Assembly (NCBI GenBank): GCA_018830485.1
Contig: JAHJRQ010000015.1
Span: 124,001 to 188,000, forward strand
DNA: 64,000 nucleotides
Reading direction: 5' to 3'
Origin: Pseudomonadota bacterium
Lineage (GTDB): Bacteria; Desulfobacterota; Desulfobulbia; Desulfobulbales; Desulfurivibrionaceae
The notes under the pieces were generated by a model. That model made no database searches. It worked only from the letters and a program-made list of their open reading frames with translations, and was not told the origin of the DNA. The translations under genes and the position numbers were made by a program. This document shows, piece after piece, positions 1-9,844 of the stretch (position 1 is the first letter of the stretch; every line of letters starts with the position of its first letter).

Positions 1-2078
1 AGTTGCACACCATGACCAGCGAGATAACCCAGGCCAAATTCGATATCGGGGTCAGCCTGGACACGGCCATCGGCGACGTCAATTCCATCGTCAGCCAGAT
101 CGCCGCCCTCAACGTGGAGATTTCCGGAACGGAATCCGCTGCAGGCCAGGCCAACGACCTGCGCGACAAACGCGACTCCCTGGTCAATGACCTTTCCAAG
201 CTCCTGGACATCTCATTTTTCGAGGACAAAAACGGCGCCTACACCATACTCATGGCCGACGGCCACACCCTGGTGGAGAGCAACGAATCATGGCGTGTGG
301 ACTGGGAAAACAACGAACTCATCTGGGTAAACGCCGACAACAACGGAAAAGAAACACGCCGGCCCATCGGCGGAGGCGCTGAGCTGGGGGGCCAGATCGG
401 GGGCTGGCTCGAGGTGCGCGGCAATCTGGTCGAAGGCGACCCGGACAATTTCCTTGGCCGGTTGGACGCCTTTGCCAACTCCCTGATCCGGGAGATCAAC
501 CAGCAGCACACCCAGGGGGTCGGACTCACCCTGTTCGGCGACACCCTGACCGGCTCGGAAGTGGCAAAAGATGTCGCCCGCCTCACCTCCACCGTGGACG
601 CGGCCACCGACATCACCTCCATCCCGGCCGGAAGCATCACCATCAACAACCGGGAGATTGGCGACATTAGCGGCGGCGCGGACCAGAATGGCCTGGCCAT
701 GACCAAAGCCCACAATGCCGTGACCGCCATCAATACGGCCGAGGCCGGGGTCGAAGCGCGATTGACCACCCTGACGGCCGGCACGGCCGTGGACGCGACA
801 AATATTCTGGCGGGAGACATCATCAATCTTACGGTCAACGGCGTTGCCGTCGCGTACACGGTGCTCGCCGGCGATGTGGGCGACAACGCCGCTTTTGCCG
901 CAAGCCTGGCCGCCGAGGTGGTCATCGACCTTGCCGCATACAACGCTCTCGCCACCACCACCAATCCGGTAACCATCACGGCGATCGCCGGCAATGGCGC
1001 CAACGGCGGCGTTGCCAACTCCATCGTCTTCTCCAACCTGAACGAGGGCGATGGCTCCTCGATCACCGTGGCCGGTCTGGCCATAACCCGTGCGGGCGTC
1101 CCCATGGCCTTCACCTCCGATCTCGGGCTCGACGCGCTCAACGGCAACAGCTACACCGCCGACGCCACCCACAATAACGGCAAGATCACCCTTTTTTCCA
1201 CGGCAAGCTACACCATCACTGCCGGAGCAAACGACGTCATCCTGGCCCAGCTTGGCCTGACCAACCCGCCATTCACCTTTGACACGCAGCAAGGCGATGG
1301 CAGCCTTACCTATGGCCCGGACATCGCCAGCCAGGGCGCCCTGCTCCCCGGATACGACTATTTTGACGAAATTGACACCTCCGGCAGCTTCGATATCTGG
1401 ATTTACAACGATGACGGCTCGCTGGCCATGCCCCAGCCGGTCACCATCTCCCTGGAGCGCGCCTACACCCTGAACGACGTCGCCAACATCATCAACAAAA
1501 CCGTTGGGTCCGCCACCGGCGGCAGCAGTTGGCTCACCGCCTCAACCGTCGGCAACAGCCTGCGCCTCACCCCGGACGCCAGCCACCAGTTCGCCTTTGC
1601 CAACGACACCTCGAACTTTCTCCAGGTTGCCGGGCTCAACACCTTCTTCTCCGGCAACAGCGCGGCAAGCATCTCCTTGAACAGCATGATTGCACAAGAT
1701 CTCAACACCCTTGCCGCAGCCACCGTCGGCCCGCAGGGGCAAATATTTCGCGGGGACAACACCAATTCCCTCAAGATTACCGGCATCCAGCACGATGAGT
1801 ATATCACCTTTACCGGCGGCGGCCGGAATACCCTGGATGGTTTTTACAACACCCTGGTGGGCCAGGTTGCCAACACCACCCGCACCATAACCCACTCCTA
1901 CGACTCCACGGTGCTGGTCAACAAGCAGGTGAAGGAAATGCGCGATTCGGTCTCCGGCGTTTCCCTGGACGAAGAGATGGCAAGCCTGGTTAAATTCCAG
2001 CACGCCTACACCGCGGCCGCCCGCCTCATCACCATGTCGGACGAGATGCTGCAAACCCTGCTTGATTCGGTGCGATAG
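1..2078 (+). CDS. flgK: Flagellar hook-associated protein 1 (FlgK), 5'-truncated by the window edge
   Basis: Hook-filament junction protein, exported by the flagellar type III system. The reading frame is open to the left edge, so the start and the conserved N-terminal coiled coil lie partly outside. The visible part has the FlgK-type pattern NDLRDKRDSLVNDLSKLLD near the start, and the C-terminus ends in the helical region EEMASLVKFQHAYTAAARLI typical of rod/hook axial proteins. The centre (about 630-1320) carries a long surface-domain insert with the motifs NGGVANSI and ADATHN, also found twice in the next gene. A second shared block (about 1385-1640) includes DTSNFL. The stop lies 10 bases before the flgL start, so the two are probably one operon. 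Confidence 0.93.
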   Translation, partial: LHTMTSEITQAKFDIGVSLDTAIGDVNSIVSQIAALNVEISGTESAAGQANDLRDKRDSLVNDLSKLLDISFFEDKNGAYTILMADGHTLVESNESWRVDWENNELIWVNADNNGKETRRPIGGGAELGGQIGGWLEVRGNLVEGDPDNFLGRLDAFANSLIREINQQHTQGVGLTLFGDTLTGSEVAKDVARLTSTVDAATDITSIPAGSITINNREIGDISGGADQNGLAMTKAHNAVTAINTAEAGVEARLTTLTAGTAVDATNILAGDIINLTVNGVAVAYTVLAGDVGDNAAFAASLAAEVVIDLAAYNALATTTNPVTITAIAGNGANGGVANSIVFSNLNEGDGSSITVAGLAITRAGVPMAFTSDLGLDALNGNSYTADATHNNGKITLFSTASYTITAGANDVILAQLGLTNPPFTFDTQQGDGSLTYGPDIASQGALLPGYDYFDEIDTSGSFDIWIYNDDGSLAMPQPVTISLERAYTLNDVANIINKTVGSATGGSSWLTASTVGNSLRLTPDASHQFAFANDTSNFLQVAGLNTFFSGNSAASISLNSMIAQDLNTLAAATVGPQGQIFRGDNTNSLKITGIQHDEYITFTGGGRNTLDGFYNTLVGQVANTTRTITHSYDSTVLVNKQVKEMRDSVSGVSLDEEMASLVKFQHAYTAAARLITMSDEMLQTLLDSVR

Positions 2079-2088
2079 GAGAAAAGCC

Positions 2089-5000
2089 ATGCGGATCACC
2101 ATGCAGTCCATCCATTACAATATCCTGACGAATCTTAACAAGATCACCACGGATATGAACCGGATCAATACCCAGATATCCTCGGGCAAGCAGATGTCCA
2201 CGATCTCGGACAACCCGGTGAACCTGGTGACCGCCCTGGGGTTGAGGAGCAACCTTACCCAGATCTCTTCCTATCAGGACAATCTTTCCTTCGGCAACAA
2301 GAGCATCACCGCCGCGGAAAACGCCCTTACCCAGATGAAGGATCTGGCCCTGCGGGCAAAAACCCTGGCCATCCAACTGGCCAATGGCTCCATGACCCCG
2401 GAAAACCGATTGAGCGCCGCGGAAGAAGTACAACACCTTTTCGAATCGGCAATCACCTTGGGCAACAGCTCGGTGAACGGCAAATACATCTTTGGCGGCT
2501 ACCGCACCACCGGCTACACCGCGCTCGAGCCGACCCCCTTTATCCAAGATGCCCGGGACGGCTATTTCATCAATGGCGTCCCCCAGGCCAGGATGGAAGA
2601 ACAACTGACCGGAGTGGTGGACAACAGCGCCGATCTAGCTGACGGCGACCTGCTCCTGAATGGGGTCAATGTTGGCCCGGTAGTCCTTACTGCCGGCCTG
2701 AACAATGGCCTCAACATGGGCGGAGCCGACACCCTGAAAACCGCGATTACCGCCGCCAACAGCGGCGTCACCGCCAGCCTGACCACTCTGTACGCCGGAG
2801 CAGCGGCTACTGCCCCGGGAGCCGCCACCGTAACCTTTTACCTCAACGGCACGGCAATCAACGTCACCACCGGCGGAGTCAGCGCCACCCAAACCGCCAC
2901 CGACGTCGCCGCAGCCATCAATGCCAAAAGCGCTCTTACCGGCGTAAGCGCCGAGAGAGGATTGGGAAACAACGGTGGAGTCGCAGATTCCATTATTTTA
3001 AAAAATAGCCAAAAAGGCGATGAGTCCGCCATCACGCTTACCGGCCTCAGCGCTGCGGAAATGGCGATAACCGGTTTTGCCGACAACACGAACCAAGCCG
3101 CCGATGCCACCCATAATACCGGGGAAATCTCCCTCAGCTCCACTGCCGCCTTTTCCATCACCACCAGCGACACGGCCAGCGACTCGATTCTCGACCTCAT
3201 TGGCCTTGGCGGCGGCAGCATGGGCTTTGCCGACAATGCCGCCGATGGAGAACTGGTCTATGGCAGCCGAATAGGCGCCAACGACCTGCTGGTCAACGGC
3301 CTTGCCGTCACCACCCAATCGGATGGACTCTCCGATGTCTATGCGGACATCTCTGCCGCTGCCAAGGCGGAAGCGATCAACAGCCGGACCGCGGAACATG
3401 GCGTGACCGCCCAAATCACCCCAGCCACCCTGCGTGCCGCCGCCGCTGTGGAAGCAGGGACGGAGGCCGGCAAGCTGAGCGGAACGGTGAACAACGCTCT
3501 GAACATTGGCGCCGGGGATCTGGCAATCAACGGCTTCCCCACCATCACCGCCGTGAATACGCAAGCTGCGCCACCAGCCGGCCTCAATATGCAGCGGGCG
3601 AGCGACCTCAAGGAGGCAATCAATGCAATCAGCGGCAACACCGGGGTTACTGCCAACCTGACCACCCTGTACGCCGGCAATGCGGCGACCACCGGCGGTA
3701 CTGCCGCGACAAACTTTACCCTGAACGGCGTTTCCGTGGCGGTAAACGCCAATGGCGAAACCCCCACGGCCATTGCCCAACAGGTGGTTGCCGCCATCAA
3801 CGCGGTGAGCGCCCAGACCGGCGTTACCGCGGTGCGAGGCGATGGCAACAATGGCGGAGTGGTTGACTCCATCGTGCTCACCAACACCCTGGCCGGCGAT
3901 GAAACACCCATCGTGGTGGCGGGTCTGAACGCAGCGGAAACCTTGCGCACCGGCCTCGGCAATGCCAGCCAGGCCGCGGATGCTACTCACAACACCGGAA
4001 CCATCACCTTTTCCTCCGAGGCGCCCTTTACCCTGTCCAGCCCCAACAATCCTGCGGACGACACCATTCTCCAGGAATTTTCCCTTGGCGGCGGCCAAGG
4101 CAACACCGGAATCAGCGGCGATCTGGCGGGCGACGGCCAGATGGAATACGGCTCCACTCCTACCTATCTGGGCACCGGCGACCTGCGGATCAACGGGGTG
4201 GACATCTTTCCCGCAGCCACGGCCATCACCGGCAAGGATGACACCAACGCCCTGATCAATGCCATCAACGCCAAACAGGAGGAAACCAAGGTGACCGCCG
4301 GACGCGACAGCTCCGGCAACCTGATCCTCACCGCGATTGATGGTCGCAACCTGCATGTCGAGACCTCTGCCTTGGGCGAGAAAGTAACACGCCTCAACGG
4401 CGGCGCCCCGGCCCCCAACAGCAAGGTCTATTTCGGGGAGGTACGCCTTTCCGCAGGAAGGGAATTCTTTCTTGAAAGCGCCACCACCACTGTGGGAGCA
4501 CTCCCGGTGGAAACCGGCTTTGCCGCCCTGGGAATGAGTGGCGGCCAGACAGCCACCGGCATTACCGGAGATTCGGCCGATGACGGCACAATCTTCGTCA
4601 ACACGATCAACTACGAAGACGGCTATGTTCGCTACGCCGGAGACCGAGAACACGATTTCGCCGTCAATATCGGCCAAAGAAGCACGTTAGAGGTAGGGAA
4701 AAACGGCATGTCCGCAGTCATGGACACCGGAATCTTCACCGTCCTGAAAGGACTCGCCGATGCCTTCCGAGGAAATAATTACACAACACTGAACGGAGCA
4801 GCCAAGGCTCTCGACACCAGCGTCCTCATGAACAGCGGCACAACAGGTCTTGCCCTTGAGAACGAGTTGCGGAACGGCGCCTTCACCATTGTGGTGAGCA
4901 ATCACGACTCAAGCCCGCCAACAACGCTCAGTTCGGTAAGCATCAATATCGACACCGCCAAGGATTCCCTGGCAGACATCGCCAACCGCATCAATGGAGT

Positions 5001-5418
5001 TCCCGGCATCTCTTCTTCGTGGTCGGAAGACGGGCATCTTCAGATCAGCAGCGATGATCCGTCCCGCTACACCTTTGCCATCTCCGACGACACCAGTAAT
5101 TTCCTTAGGGCCACAGGCAGCGAAACGGACAACATCCAGGTCAGCAATATCAGCCGGTCCATTTCCGAACTGGATGACCTCATGCAGAATCTGGCCACCC
5201 AGATCTCCGACTTCGGCGCCCGGGCGAACCGGATCATCGTCCAGCAGCAGATTTACACAAACCTTGAATTGTCCACCAAGGAAAATCTCTCGGAAAAGCA
5301 AGACACCGATATAACCAAAGCCCTGCTGGAGCTTAAATCCAAGGAAACGGCCTACGAGGCCGCCTTGGCCGCCGCAGCCAGAACCATGCAGTTGAGCCTG
5401 GTGGATTTCCTCAAGTAG
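2089..5418 (+). CDS. flgL: Very large flagellar hook-associated protein 3 (FlgL)
   Basis: Second hook-filament junction protein. The start at 2089 is chosen because it follows AGGAGA and begins [19 protein letters not shown], the flagellin/FlgL N-terminal helix (with [13 protein letters not shown]). The C-terminus ([20 protein letters not shown] then [20 protein letters not shown]) is the flagellin C-terminal helix. At 1109 residues it is two to three times the usual FlgL length (about 300-500). The excess is an internal array of related beta-rich domains (about 2641-3250 and 3514-4140, with shorter NGV-type pieces near 3280 and 4177), each with an NG-V / A-INA / GV(T)A pattern like the flagellin IN motif. 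This is an inserted outer domain rather than a fusion to an enzyme. The next gene, csrA, starts 86 bases downstream. Confidence 0.92.
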   Translation: MRITMQSIHYNILTNLNKITTDMNRINTQISSGKQMSTISDNPVNLVTALGLRSNLTQISSYQDNLSFGNKSITAAENALTQMKDLALRAKTLAIQLANGSMTPENRLSAAEEVQHLFESAITLGNSSVNGKYIFGGYRTTGYTALEPTPFIQDARDGYFINGVPQARMEEQLTGVVDNSADLADGDLLLNGVNVGPVVLTAGLNNGLNMGGADTLKTAITAANSGVTASLTTLYAGAAATAPGAATVTFYLNGTAINVTTGGVSATQTATDVAAAINAKSALTGVSAERGLGNNGGVADSIILKNSQKGDESAITLTGLSAAEMAITGFADNTNQAADATHNTGEISLSSTAAFSITTSDTASDSILDLIGLGGGSMGFADNAADGELVYGSRIGANDLLVNGLAVTTQSDGLSDVYADISAAAKAEAINSRTAEHGVTAQITPATLRAAAAVEAGTEAGKLSGTVNNALNIGAGDLAINGFPTITAVNTQAAPPAGLNMQRASDLKEAINAISGNTGVTANLTTLYAGNAATTGGTAATNFTLNGVSVAVNANGETPTAIAQQVVAAINAVSAQTGVTAVRGDGNNGGVVDSIVLTNTLAGDETPIVVAGLNAAETLRTGLGNASQAADATHNTGTITFSSEAPFTLSSPNNPADDTILQEFSLGGGQGNTGISGDLAGDGQMEYGSTPTYLGTGDLRINGVDIFPAATAITGKDDTNALINAINAKQEETKVTAGRDSSGNLILTAIDGRNLHVETSALGEKVTRLNGGAPAPNSKVYFGEVRLSAGREFFLESATTTVGALPVETGFAALGMSGGQTATGITGDSADDGTIFVNTINYEDGYVRYAGDREHDFAVNIGQRSTLEVGKNGMSAVMDTGIFTVLKGLADAFRGNNYTTLNGAAKALDTSVLMNSGTTGLALENELRNGAFTIVVSNHDSSPPTTLSSVSINIDTAKDSLADIANRINGVPGISSSWSEDGHLQISSDDPSRYTFAISDDTSNFLRATGSETDNIQVSNISRSISELDDLMQNLATQISDFGARANRIIVQQQIYTNLELSTKENLSEKQDTDITKALLELKSKETAYEAALAAAARTMQLSLVDFLK

Positions 5419-5449
5419 TCATTGTTTTCTCTTTGCAAAAACAGGAGAA

Positions 5450-5469
5450 TACGTTCAGGGAAGAACGTA
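5450..5469 (+). promoter_or_regulatory. Hairpin presenting GGA in its loop in the csrA leader
   Basis: TACGTTC (5450-5456) and GAACGTA (5463-5469) are perfect arms around the loop AGGGAA. A GGA in a hairpin loop is the classic CsrA/RsmA recognition element. A second GGA-rich element, GGGAGGG at 5490-5496, is the csrA ribosome binding site. The pair looks like an autoregulatory leader. This is inferred from pattern only. Confidence 0.5.
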
Positions 5470-5504
5470 CTTCATCGGGGATCAAGCCAGGGAGGGCGAA
5501 AAGA

Positions 5505-5777
5505 ATGCTGATACTTGCAAGAAAACCAGGAGAGGCCATTGCCATTGGCGATGGCATTAAAATCCGGGTCCTGGAGATAAAAGGGGGACAGGTGAAAATC
5601 GGGGTCGAGGCCCCGGCCGAGGTCATGGTTCACCGGGAAGAAATCTACCTCCGCATCGTGGAGGAAAACACCCGGGCGGCGGAAGCTCCGGCGGATCTTT
5701 CGTCGCTTGCCTCTGTATTCAGCACCGACAAAGCACGAAGCAAGCCGTCGCACGGCGGAAACACACAAGAGAACTAG
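5505..5777 (+). CDS. csrA: Carbon storage regulator CsrA
   Basis: Small dimeric RNA-binding translational regulator. The start ATG at 5505 follows GGGAGGGCGAAAAGA and gives the invariant N-terminus [12 protein letters not shown]. The body VKIGVEAP and [10 protein letters not shown] matches the CsrA fold, including the R-E-E-I stretch used in RNA contact. The frame continues about 30 residues past the usual CsrA end into a low-complexity tail ([14 protein letters not shown] onward), so the protein is about 90 residues rather than about 60. It sits between flgL and fliW, the usual flagellar arrangement in which FliW sequesters CsrA. Confidence 0.95.
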   Translation: MLILARKPGEAIAIGDGIKIRVLEIKGGQVKIGVEAPAEVMVHREEIYLRIVEENTRAAEAPADLSSLASVFSTDKARSKPSHGGNTQEN

Positions 5778-5857
5778 CGCGAATTCAGGCGGTAAATCGG
5801 CATGCTGAAAACCACCGCCCACCGTTACGCTGCTTTTCAGCCCCAAGGGAGAAAAGG

Positions 5858-6349
5858 ATGATGCACGCCATGGCCACAACAACCAACACGGAAAAACATG
5901 GGGAAATCACGGTGTCCACCAGCCGTTTCGGGCAACTTTCGGTAAACCCGGATAAAATCATCACCATGACCTCCCCGTTCCTGGGCTTCCCGGACTCAAA
6001 GCGTTTCATTATCAAGCCGCACGGAGAAGAATCGCCGTTTCTCTGGCTCCAGTCCCTGGATGACCCGAAGCTCGCCTTTGTGGTCACGCAGGCCGCCATC
6101 CTGATCCCGCAGTACCAGCCGGAAATTTCCGCTCCCGTCCGGATGGAGCTGCAAACCGCCGCAGATCAGCCGATGGATATCCTGCTCATCCTGACCATCC
6201 CCCGGGAAAACCCCGAAGGAATGACAGCCAACCTGCTCGGCCCGGTGGTGATCAATCCCGGCAAGCGGCTGGCGAAACAGGTTTTACAGGACCCCGCGCT
6301 CTACGATGCCTGCTGGCCGGTGTTCACCATGGAACATGCGGGACAATGA
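5858..6349 (+). CDS. fliW: Flagellar assembly factor FliW
   Basis: FliW binds CsrA and flagellin and couples flagellin secretion to translation. The protein has the family hallmarks: ITMTSPFLGFPDSKRFII near residues 30-50, then SPFLWLQSLDDPKLAFVV, and NLLGPVVINPGKRLAKQV near the C-terminus. Length (163 or 162) is normal. Two adjacent ATG codons (5858 and 5861) follow the AAGGGAGAAAAGG ribosome binding site; either could be used. A possible hairpin (GCTGAAAA 5804-5811 with TTTTCAGC 5834-5841) lies in the csrA-fliW gap. Confidence 0.95.
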   Translation: MMHAMATTTNTEKHGEITVSTSRFGQLSVNPDKIITMTSPFLGFPDSKRFIIKPHGEESPFLWLQSLDDPKLAFVVTQAAILIPQYQPEISAPVRMELQTAADQPMDILLILTIPRENPEGMTANLLGPVVINPGKRLAKQVLQDPALYDACWPVFTMEHAGQ

Positions 6350-6441
6350 TGGCTCAACGCCACATGACACAATGGAAAACAAAGGAAGGAAGGGGGGCAT
6401 TTTTGAGGAACAACGAAGAAAAAATGGAGATTGAGCGGCTG

Positions 6442-6741
6442 CTAATCCACCAGGGTCTCGGAGAGCAGACTGCCCATCATCTTGTCGGCAAGCCGGTGAG
6501 GATCGACCTGATATTCGCCGCGGGCAATTTCTTCCTTGAGCGCCTGGACTCTATCCATACGAACGTCCGGAGTCTGTTCCAGAATATCCTTGGCCTTCTG
6601 CACCTCCAGGGAGGCTGCCGAAAGCACCACGCGATCCGTAGGCTGGCCGGTCTTTTCAGGCGTGGCCGCAGCAGAATCTTCAGATTTCCGAACCTGAACC
6701 TTTTCTGTTTTAACCGGAGGTAAAATGCCTGTTAGTTTCAT
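6442..6741 (-). CDS. flgM: Anti-sigma-28 factor FlgM
   Basis: Small inhibitor of the flagellar sigma factor FliA, exported when the hook is complete. The frame gives MKLTGILPPVKTEK at the start, VVLSAASLEVQKAKDIL in the middle and RVQALKEEIARGEYQVDP then LADKMMGSLL at the end, the standard FlgM C-terminal sigma-binding helices. I start at the ATG at 6741 (preceded by AAGGAT), because the longer upstream frame has no FlgM similarity. It is convergent with fliW and has its own promoter at 6842-6868. Confidence 0.88.
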   Translation of the reverse strand: MKLTGILPPVKTEKVQVRKSEDSAAATPEKTGQPTDRVVLSAASLEVQKAKDILEQTPDVRMDRVQALKEEIARGEYQVDPHRLADKMMGSLLSETLVD

Positions 6742-7052
6742 GACCAGATCCTTACTTCGCTGCAGGGTTTTTATAGCCGTGTGGTGATTGAGACCCCAAA
6801 AACGCCCTGGCGTTCTTCTCACCTACACCTTTGTATTTATCATATCGGCCTTTTAATATCAAACTTAAAATAAAAAACCAAATCACCAAAAAATCCATTA
6901 ATTCAGACAGAAACAAGGCATCCCCCTCCCTCCCCACTCTCATTTCCCACGATTCGCCACGTTCCCGGCTACGGATCCCGCACACCAGGAGACGCGGCCC
7001 AGTGTGTTGGCCCGGTGTTGCCAAACAGGTATGCTGCTGGTAGTATCTGCCC
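6742..7052. other. Intergenic region between flgM and polA
   Basis: Divergent intergenic stretch. It holds the flgM leader and sigma-28 promoter on the minus strand and the polA upstream region on the plus strand. It is AT-rich around 6830-6905. I see no credible gene. Confidence 0.6.
6842..6868 (-). promoter_or_regulatory. Sigma-28 (FliA) promoter of flgM
   Basis: On the minus strand TTAAGTTT (6868-6861), an 11-base spacer, then GCCGATAT (6849-6842). The FliA consensus is TAAAGTTT-N11-GCCGATAA, so the -10 element matches 7 of 8 bases and the spacing is exact. It lies about 100 bases upstream of the flgM start. Confidence 0.8.
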
Positions 7053-9731
7053 ATGAAAAATCTCGACCCTGTGTACCTCATCGACGGAAGCGCCTACATC
7101 TACAGGGCCTACCATGCCATTGCCCCGCTCACCAACAAGAGCGGCCTGCCCACCCATGCGGTGTACGGGTTCACCAACATCCTGCTCCGGGTTCTGCGGG
7201 AAAAGGCGCCCAGATTTCTCGGCATCGCCTTTGATGTGCGGGGGCCGAACTTCCGCCACGAGATGTACCCTGCCTACAAGGCAAACCGTCCGACCATGCC
7301 CGACGACCTTGCCTGCCAGATTCCCTACATCAAGGAGATCGTCGCCGCCCACAACATCGCCTGCCTGGAGCGCCAGGGATTCGAGGCCGACGACCTGATC
7401 GCCTCGGCGGCCAAAAAGCTGGCGGCCCAAGGGCATCCGGTGATCGTGGTCTCCGGGGACAAGGATCTCCTGCAGCTCGTTTCTGAGTCCATCACCGTCT
7501 GGGACCCCATGCGGGACGTATTCATGGACCCTGCCGCGGTGCAAAAAAAATACAATATCCCGGTGGACCGTCTCCTCGATTTTTTCGCCCTGATGGGCGA
7601 CAGCTCGGACAACGTGCCCGGGGTGGCGGGCATCGGCCCGAAAACCGCGGAAAAATTGATCAATCAATGCGGTTCGCTGGAAGGGATCTACCAGCATATC
7701 GAGACCATTTCCCAGGCAAAGCTGCGGGAAAAACTGCTGGCCGATCGGGAAAACGCCTTTCTCTCCCGCCAACTCATCGCCCTCAAGGACGATCTCGCCT
7801 CGCCGGAGCTCAAGGAGTACGAGATCCCCGAGCCCAACCAGGAAAAGCTGCAGGAGCTTTACTCTTTTCTCGATTTCAGCCGGTTGCTGAAAACCCCCGT
7901 CTCCACGGCCATCGCCCTGGAGACCACGGGATTCCACTTGATCACCTCCGAGCACCGCCTCCAGGAGGTTTGCCACCAACTGGCCAAGCTCCCCTTGCTG
8001 GTGCTGGACACGGAAACCACCTCCCTGGACCCGCTGGTGGCCGAGCTGGTGGGCATCTCCCTGTGCGGTTCCGCCGAGGAGGCCTATTATCTGCCCATCG
8101 GCCACCGGGACAGCAACGGAAACCCGGTGGCCGGCCAGTTGCCCCTGGCCCTGGTCCGGAAAATCCTGGCCCCGCTTCTTGCCGACCCGAACCTGCCCAA
8201 GCTCGGCCACAACCTCAAATTCGATCTGCCCATCCTGGAAAACCACGGCCTCCCTCTCAATGGCCCCCTGTGGGACACCATGATCGCCTCCTACCTCCTC
8301 GACCCTTCCCGCCGTTCCCAGAAGCTCGACGACCTGTGCCTGGAGATGCTCGGCAAGCGGCTGACCAGCTTCGGCGAGGTCACCGCAGGGGACAAGCGGC
8401 CGGACAGCTTTGCTTACGTGGTCCCGGAAGCGGCCAAGGACTATTCCTGCGAGGATGTGGCCGGCGCCTTTCTGCTCTGGCAGCGGTTCCGGCCGCAGCT
8501 CGAAGCGTTTGGCCTCTGGGAGCTTTTCTCCGACCTGGAGATGGCGCTGGTCCCCATTCTGGTCCGGATGGAACAAACCGGCATCACCGTGGACCAGAAC
8601 CAACTGCAGCGGTTGTCCGATGATTTCGGCCTCCAGCTCGCGGAGTTGGAAAAGACCATCTATGCCATGGCCGGGGAGGAGTTCAACATCAACTCCACCC
8701 GCCAGCTCGGCGAGATCCTCTTTGCCAAGCTGGGGCTGCCTCAAGGGCGGAAAACCAAGACCGGCTACTCCACCGATGTCAAGGTCCTGGAAAGCCTGGC
8801 CCGGCAGCACGACCTGCCCGCGGCGATCCTGGCCCACCGCAGCGTAAGCAAGCTCAAGAACACCTATGTGGACAGGCTGCCGGAGCTCATCCACCCCGTA
8901 ACCGGGCGGGTCCACACCTCCTTCAACCAGACGGTCACCGCCACCGGCCGCTTGAGCAGCAGCAACCCGAATCTGCAGAACATCCCGATCCGCACCCCCG
9001 AGGGACAGAAGATCCGGGCCGCTTTCGTCGCCGCGCCGGGCCAGCTCTTTTTGTCGGCGGATTATTCCCAGATCGATCTGCGGGTCATGGCCCATTATGC
9101 TAAAGACCCGGCCCTGCTGGCCGCCTTCCGCGCGGGCCAGGACGTGCACAGCCAGACCGCGGCCGAGATCTTCCGGGTCAATGCCGCCTTTATCTCGCCG
9201 GAGATGCGGCGGGTGGCAAAAACCATCAACTTCGGAATCATTTACGGGATCAGCGCCTTCGGCCTTGCGGCCCAGCTCGACTTGAGCCGCAAGGAGGCCG
9301 CCACCTTCATCGAGCGCTACTTCGCGCACTACGCCGGAGTGAAGCGCTTCATGGAAGAAATAGTCGAAAAGGCCCGGCAGGACGGCTTTGTCACCACCCT
9401 GCTCAACCGGCGCAGGTTGCTGCCCGACATCGACAGCTCCAACAAGGCCAGCCGCGAATTCGCCGAGCGCACCGCAATCAACACCCCCATCCAGGGCACG
9501 GCCGCGGACATCATCAAGCTGGCCACCATCGCCGCCACCCGCCGGATCAGCGAACAAGAGCTGAACGCCAAGCTCCTGCTCCAGATCCACGACGAGCTGG
9601 TCTTCGAGGTTCCGGCCGCGGAAATAGAAAAAACCGCAGCCGTGGTCAAGGAGGCCATGGAAGGGGTCATGCAGCTTGACGTCCCCCTGGTGGTGAACAC
9701 GGTGGTGGGGGAAAACCTGGCCAAGGTCTAA
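7053..9731 (+). CDS. polA: DNA polymerase I
   Basis: Repair and Okazaki-fragment polymerase. Three domains are visible: an N-terminal 5'-3' exonuclease (YLIDGSAYIYRAYHA, VSGDKDLLQLV, GDSSDNVPGVAGIGPKTA, residues 1-290), a 3'-5' exonuclease that looks active because it keeps the DTET motif (LLVLDTETTSLDP, about residue 317), and a family A polymerase domain with motif A (DYSQIDLRVMAHY), the O-helix region (RRVAKTINFGIIYG) and motif C (LLLQIHDELVFEVP). Length 892 is normal. The start follows the context CCCATG without a strong ribosome binding site. Confidence 0.97.
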   Translation: MKNLDPVYLIDGSAYIYRAYHAIAPLTNKSGLPTHAVYGFTNILLRVLREKAPRFLGIAFDVRGPNFRHEMYPAYKANRPTMPDDLACQIPYIKEIVAAHNIACLERQGFEADDLIASAAKKLAAQGHPVIVVSGDKDLLQLVSESITVWDPMRDVFMDPAAVQKKYNIPVDRLLDFFALMGDSSDNVPGVAGIGPKTAEKLINQCGSLEGIYQHIETISQAKLREKLLADRENAFLSRQLIALKDDLASPELKEYEIPEPNQEKLQELYSFLDFSRLLKTPVSTAIALETTGFHLITSEHRLQEVCHQLAKLPLLVLDTETTSLDPLVAELVGISLCGSAEEAYYLPIGHRDSNGNPVAGQLPLALVRKILAPLLADPNLPKLGHNLKFDLPILENHGLPLNGPLWDTMIASYLLDPSRRSQKLDDLCLEMLGKRLTSFGEVTAGDKRPDSFAYVVPEAAKDYSCEDVAGAFLLWQRFRPQLEAFGLWELFSDLEMALVPILVRMEQTGITVDQNQLQRLSDDFGLQLAELEKTIYAMAGEEFNINSTRQLGEILFAKLGLPQGRKTKTGYSTDVKVLESLARQHDLPAAILAHRSVSKLKNTYVDRLPELIHPVTGRVHTSFNQTVTATGRLSSSNPNLQNIPIRTPEGQKIRAAFVAAPGQLFLSADYSQIDLRVMAHYAKDPALLAAFRAGQDVHSQTAAEIFRVNAAFISPEMRRVAKTINFGIIYGISAFGLAAQLDLSRKEAATFIERYFAHYAGVKRFMEEIVEKARQDGFVTTLLNRRRLLPDIDSSNKASREFAERTAINTPIQGTAADIIKLATIAATRRISEQELNAKLLLQIHDELVFEVPAAEIEKTAAVVKEAMEGVMQLDVPLVVNTVVGENLAKV

Positions 9732-9761
9732 GGGGCATCCCCCCGAGGCTGCTTAAATACA

Positions 9762-9790
9762 TTGACTGTCTCCGGGAAAAAAATTAGGAT
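9762..9790 (+). promoter_or_regulatory. Candidate sigma-70 promoter upstream of the PpiD-like gene
   Basis: TTGACT (9762-9767), a 17-base spacer, TAGGAT (9785-9790). Spacing is ideal and the -35 is near consensus; the -10 matches 4 of 6. It lies just upstream of the gene at 9845. Confidence 0.45.
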
Positions 9791-9844
9791 AACGTCCTGT
9801 ATTTCAAACAAAACAGCCTTCTCATCATTACCCGTGGGTGACAC

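Noticed and set aside
6346-6723. Plus-strand frame opposite flgM
   Set aside because: FlgM on the minus strand has family motifs, a ribosome binding site and a sigma-28 promoter; this frame has none.
6969-9590. Long minus-strand open frame opposite polA
   Set aside because: Antisense shadow of a GC-rich gene; repetitive Gly/Val/Leu-rich translation with no motifs, and polA is certain.
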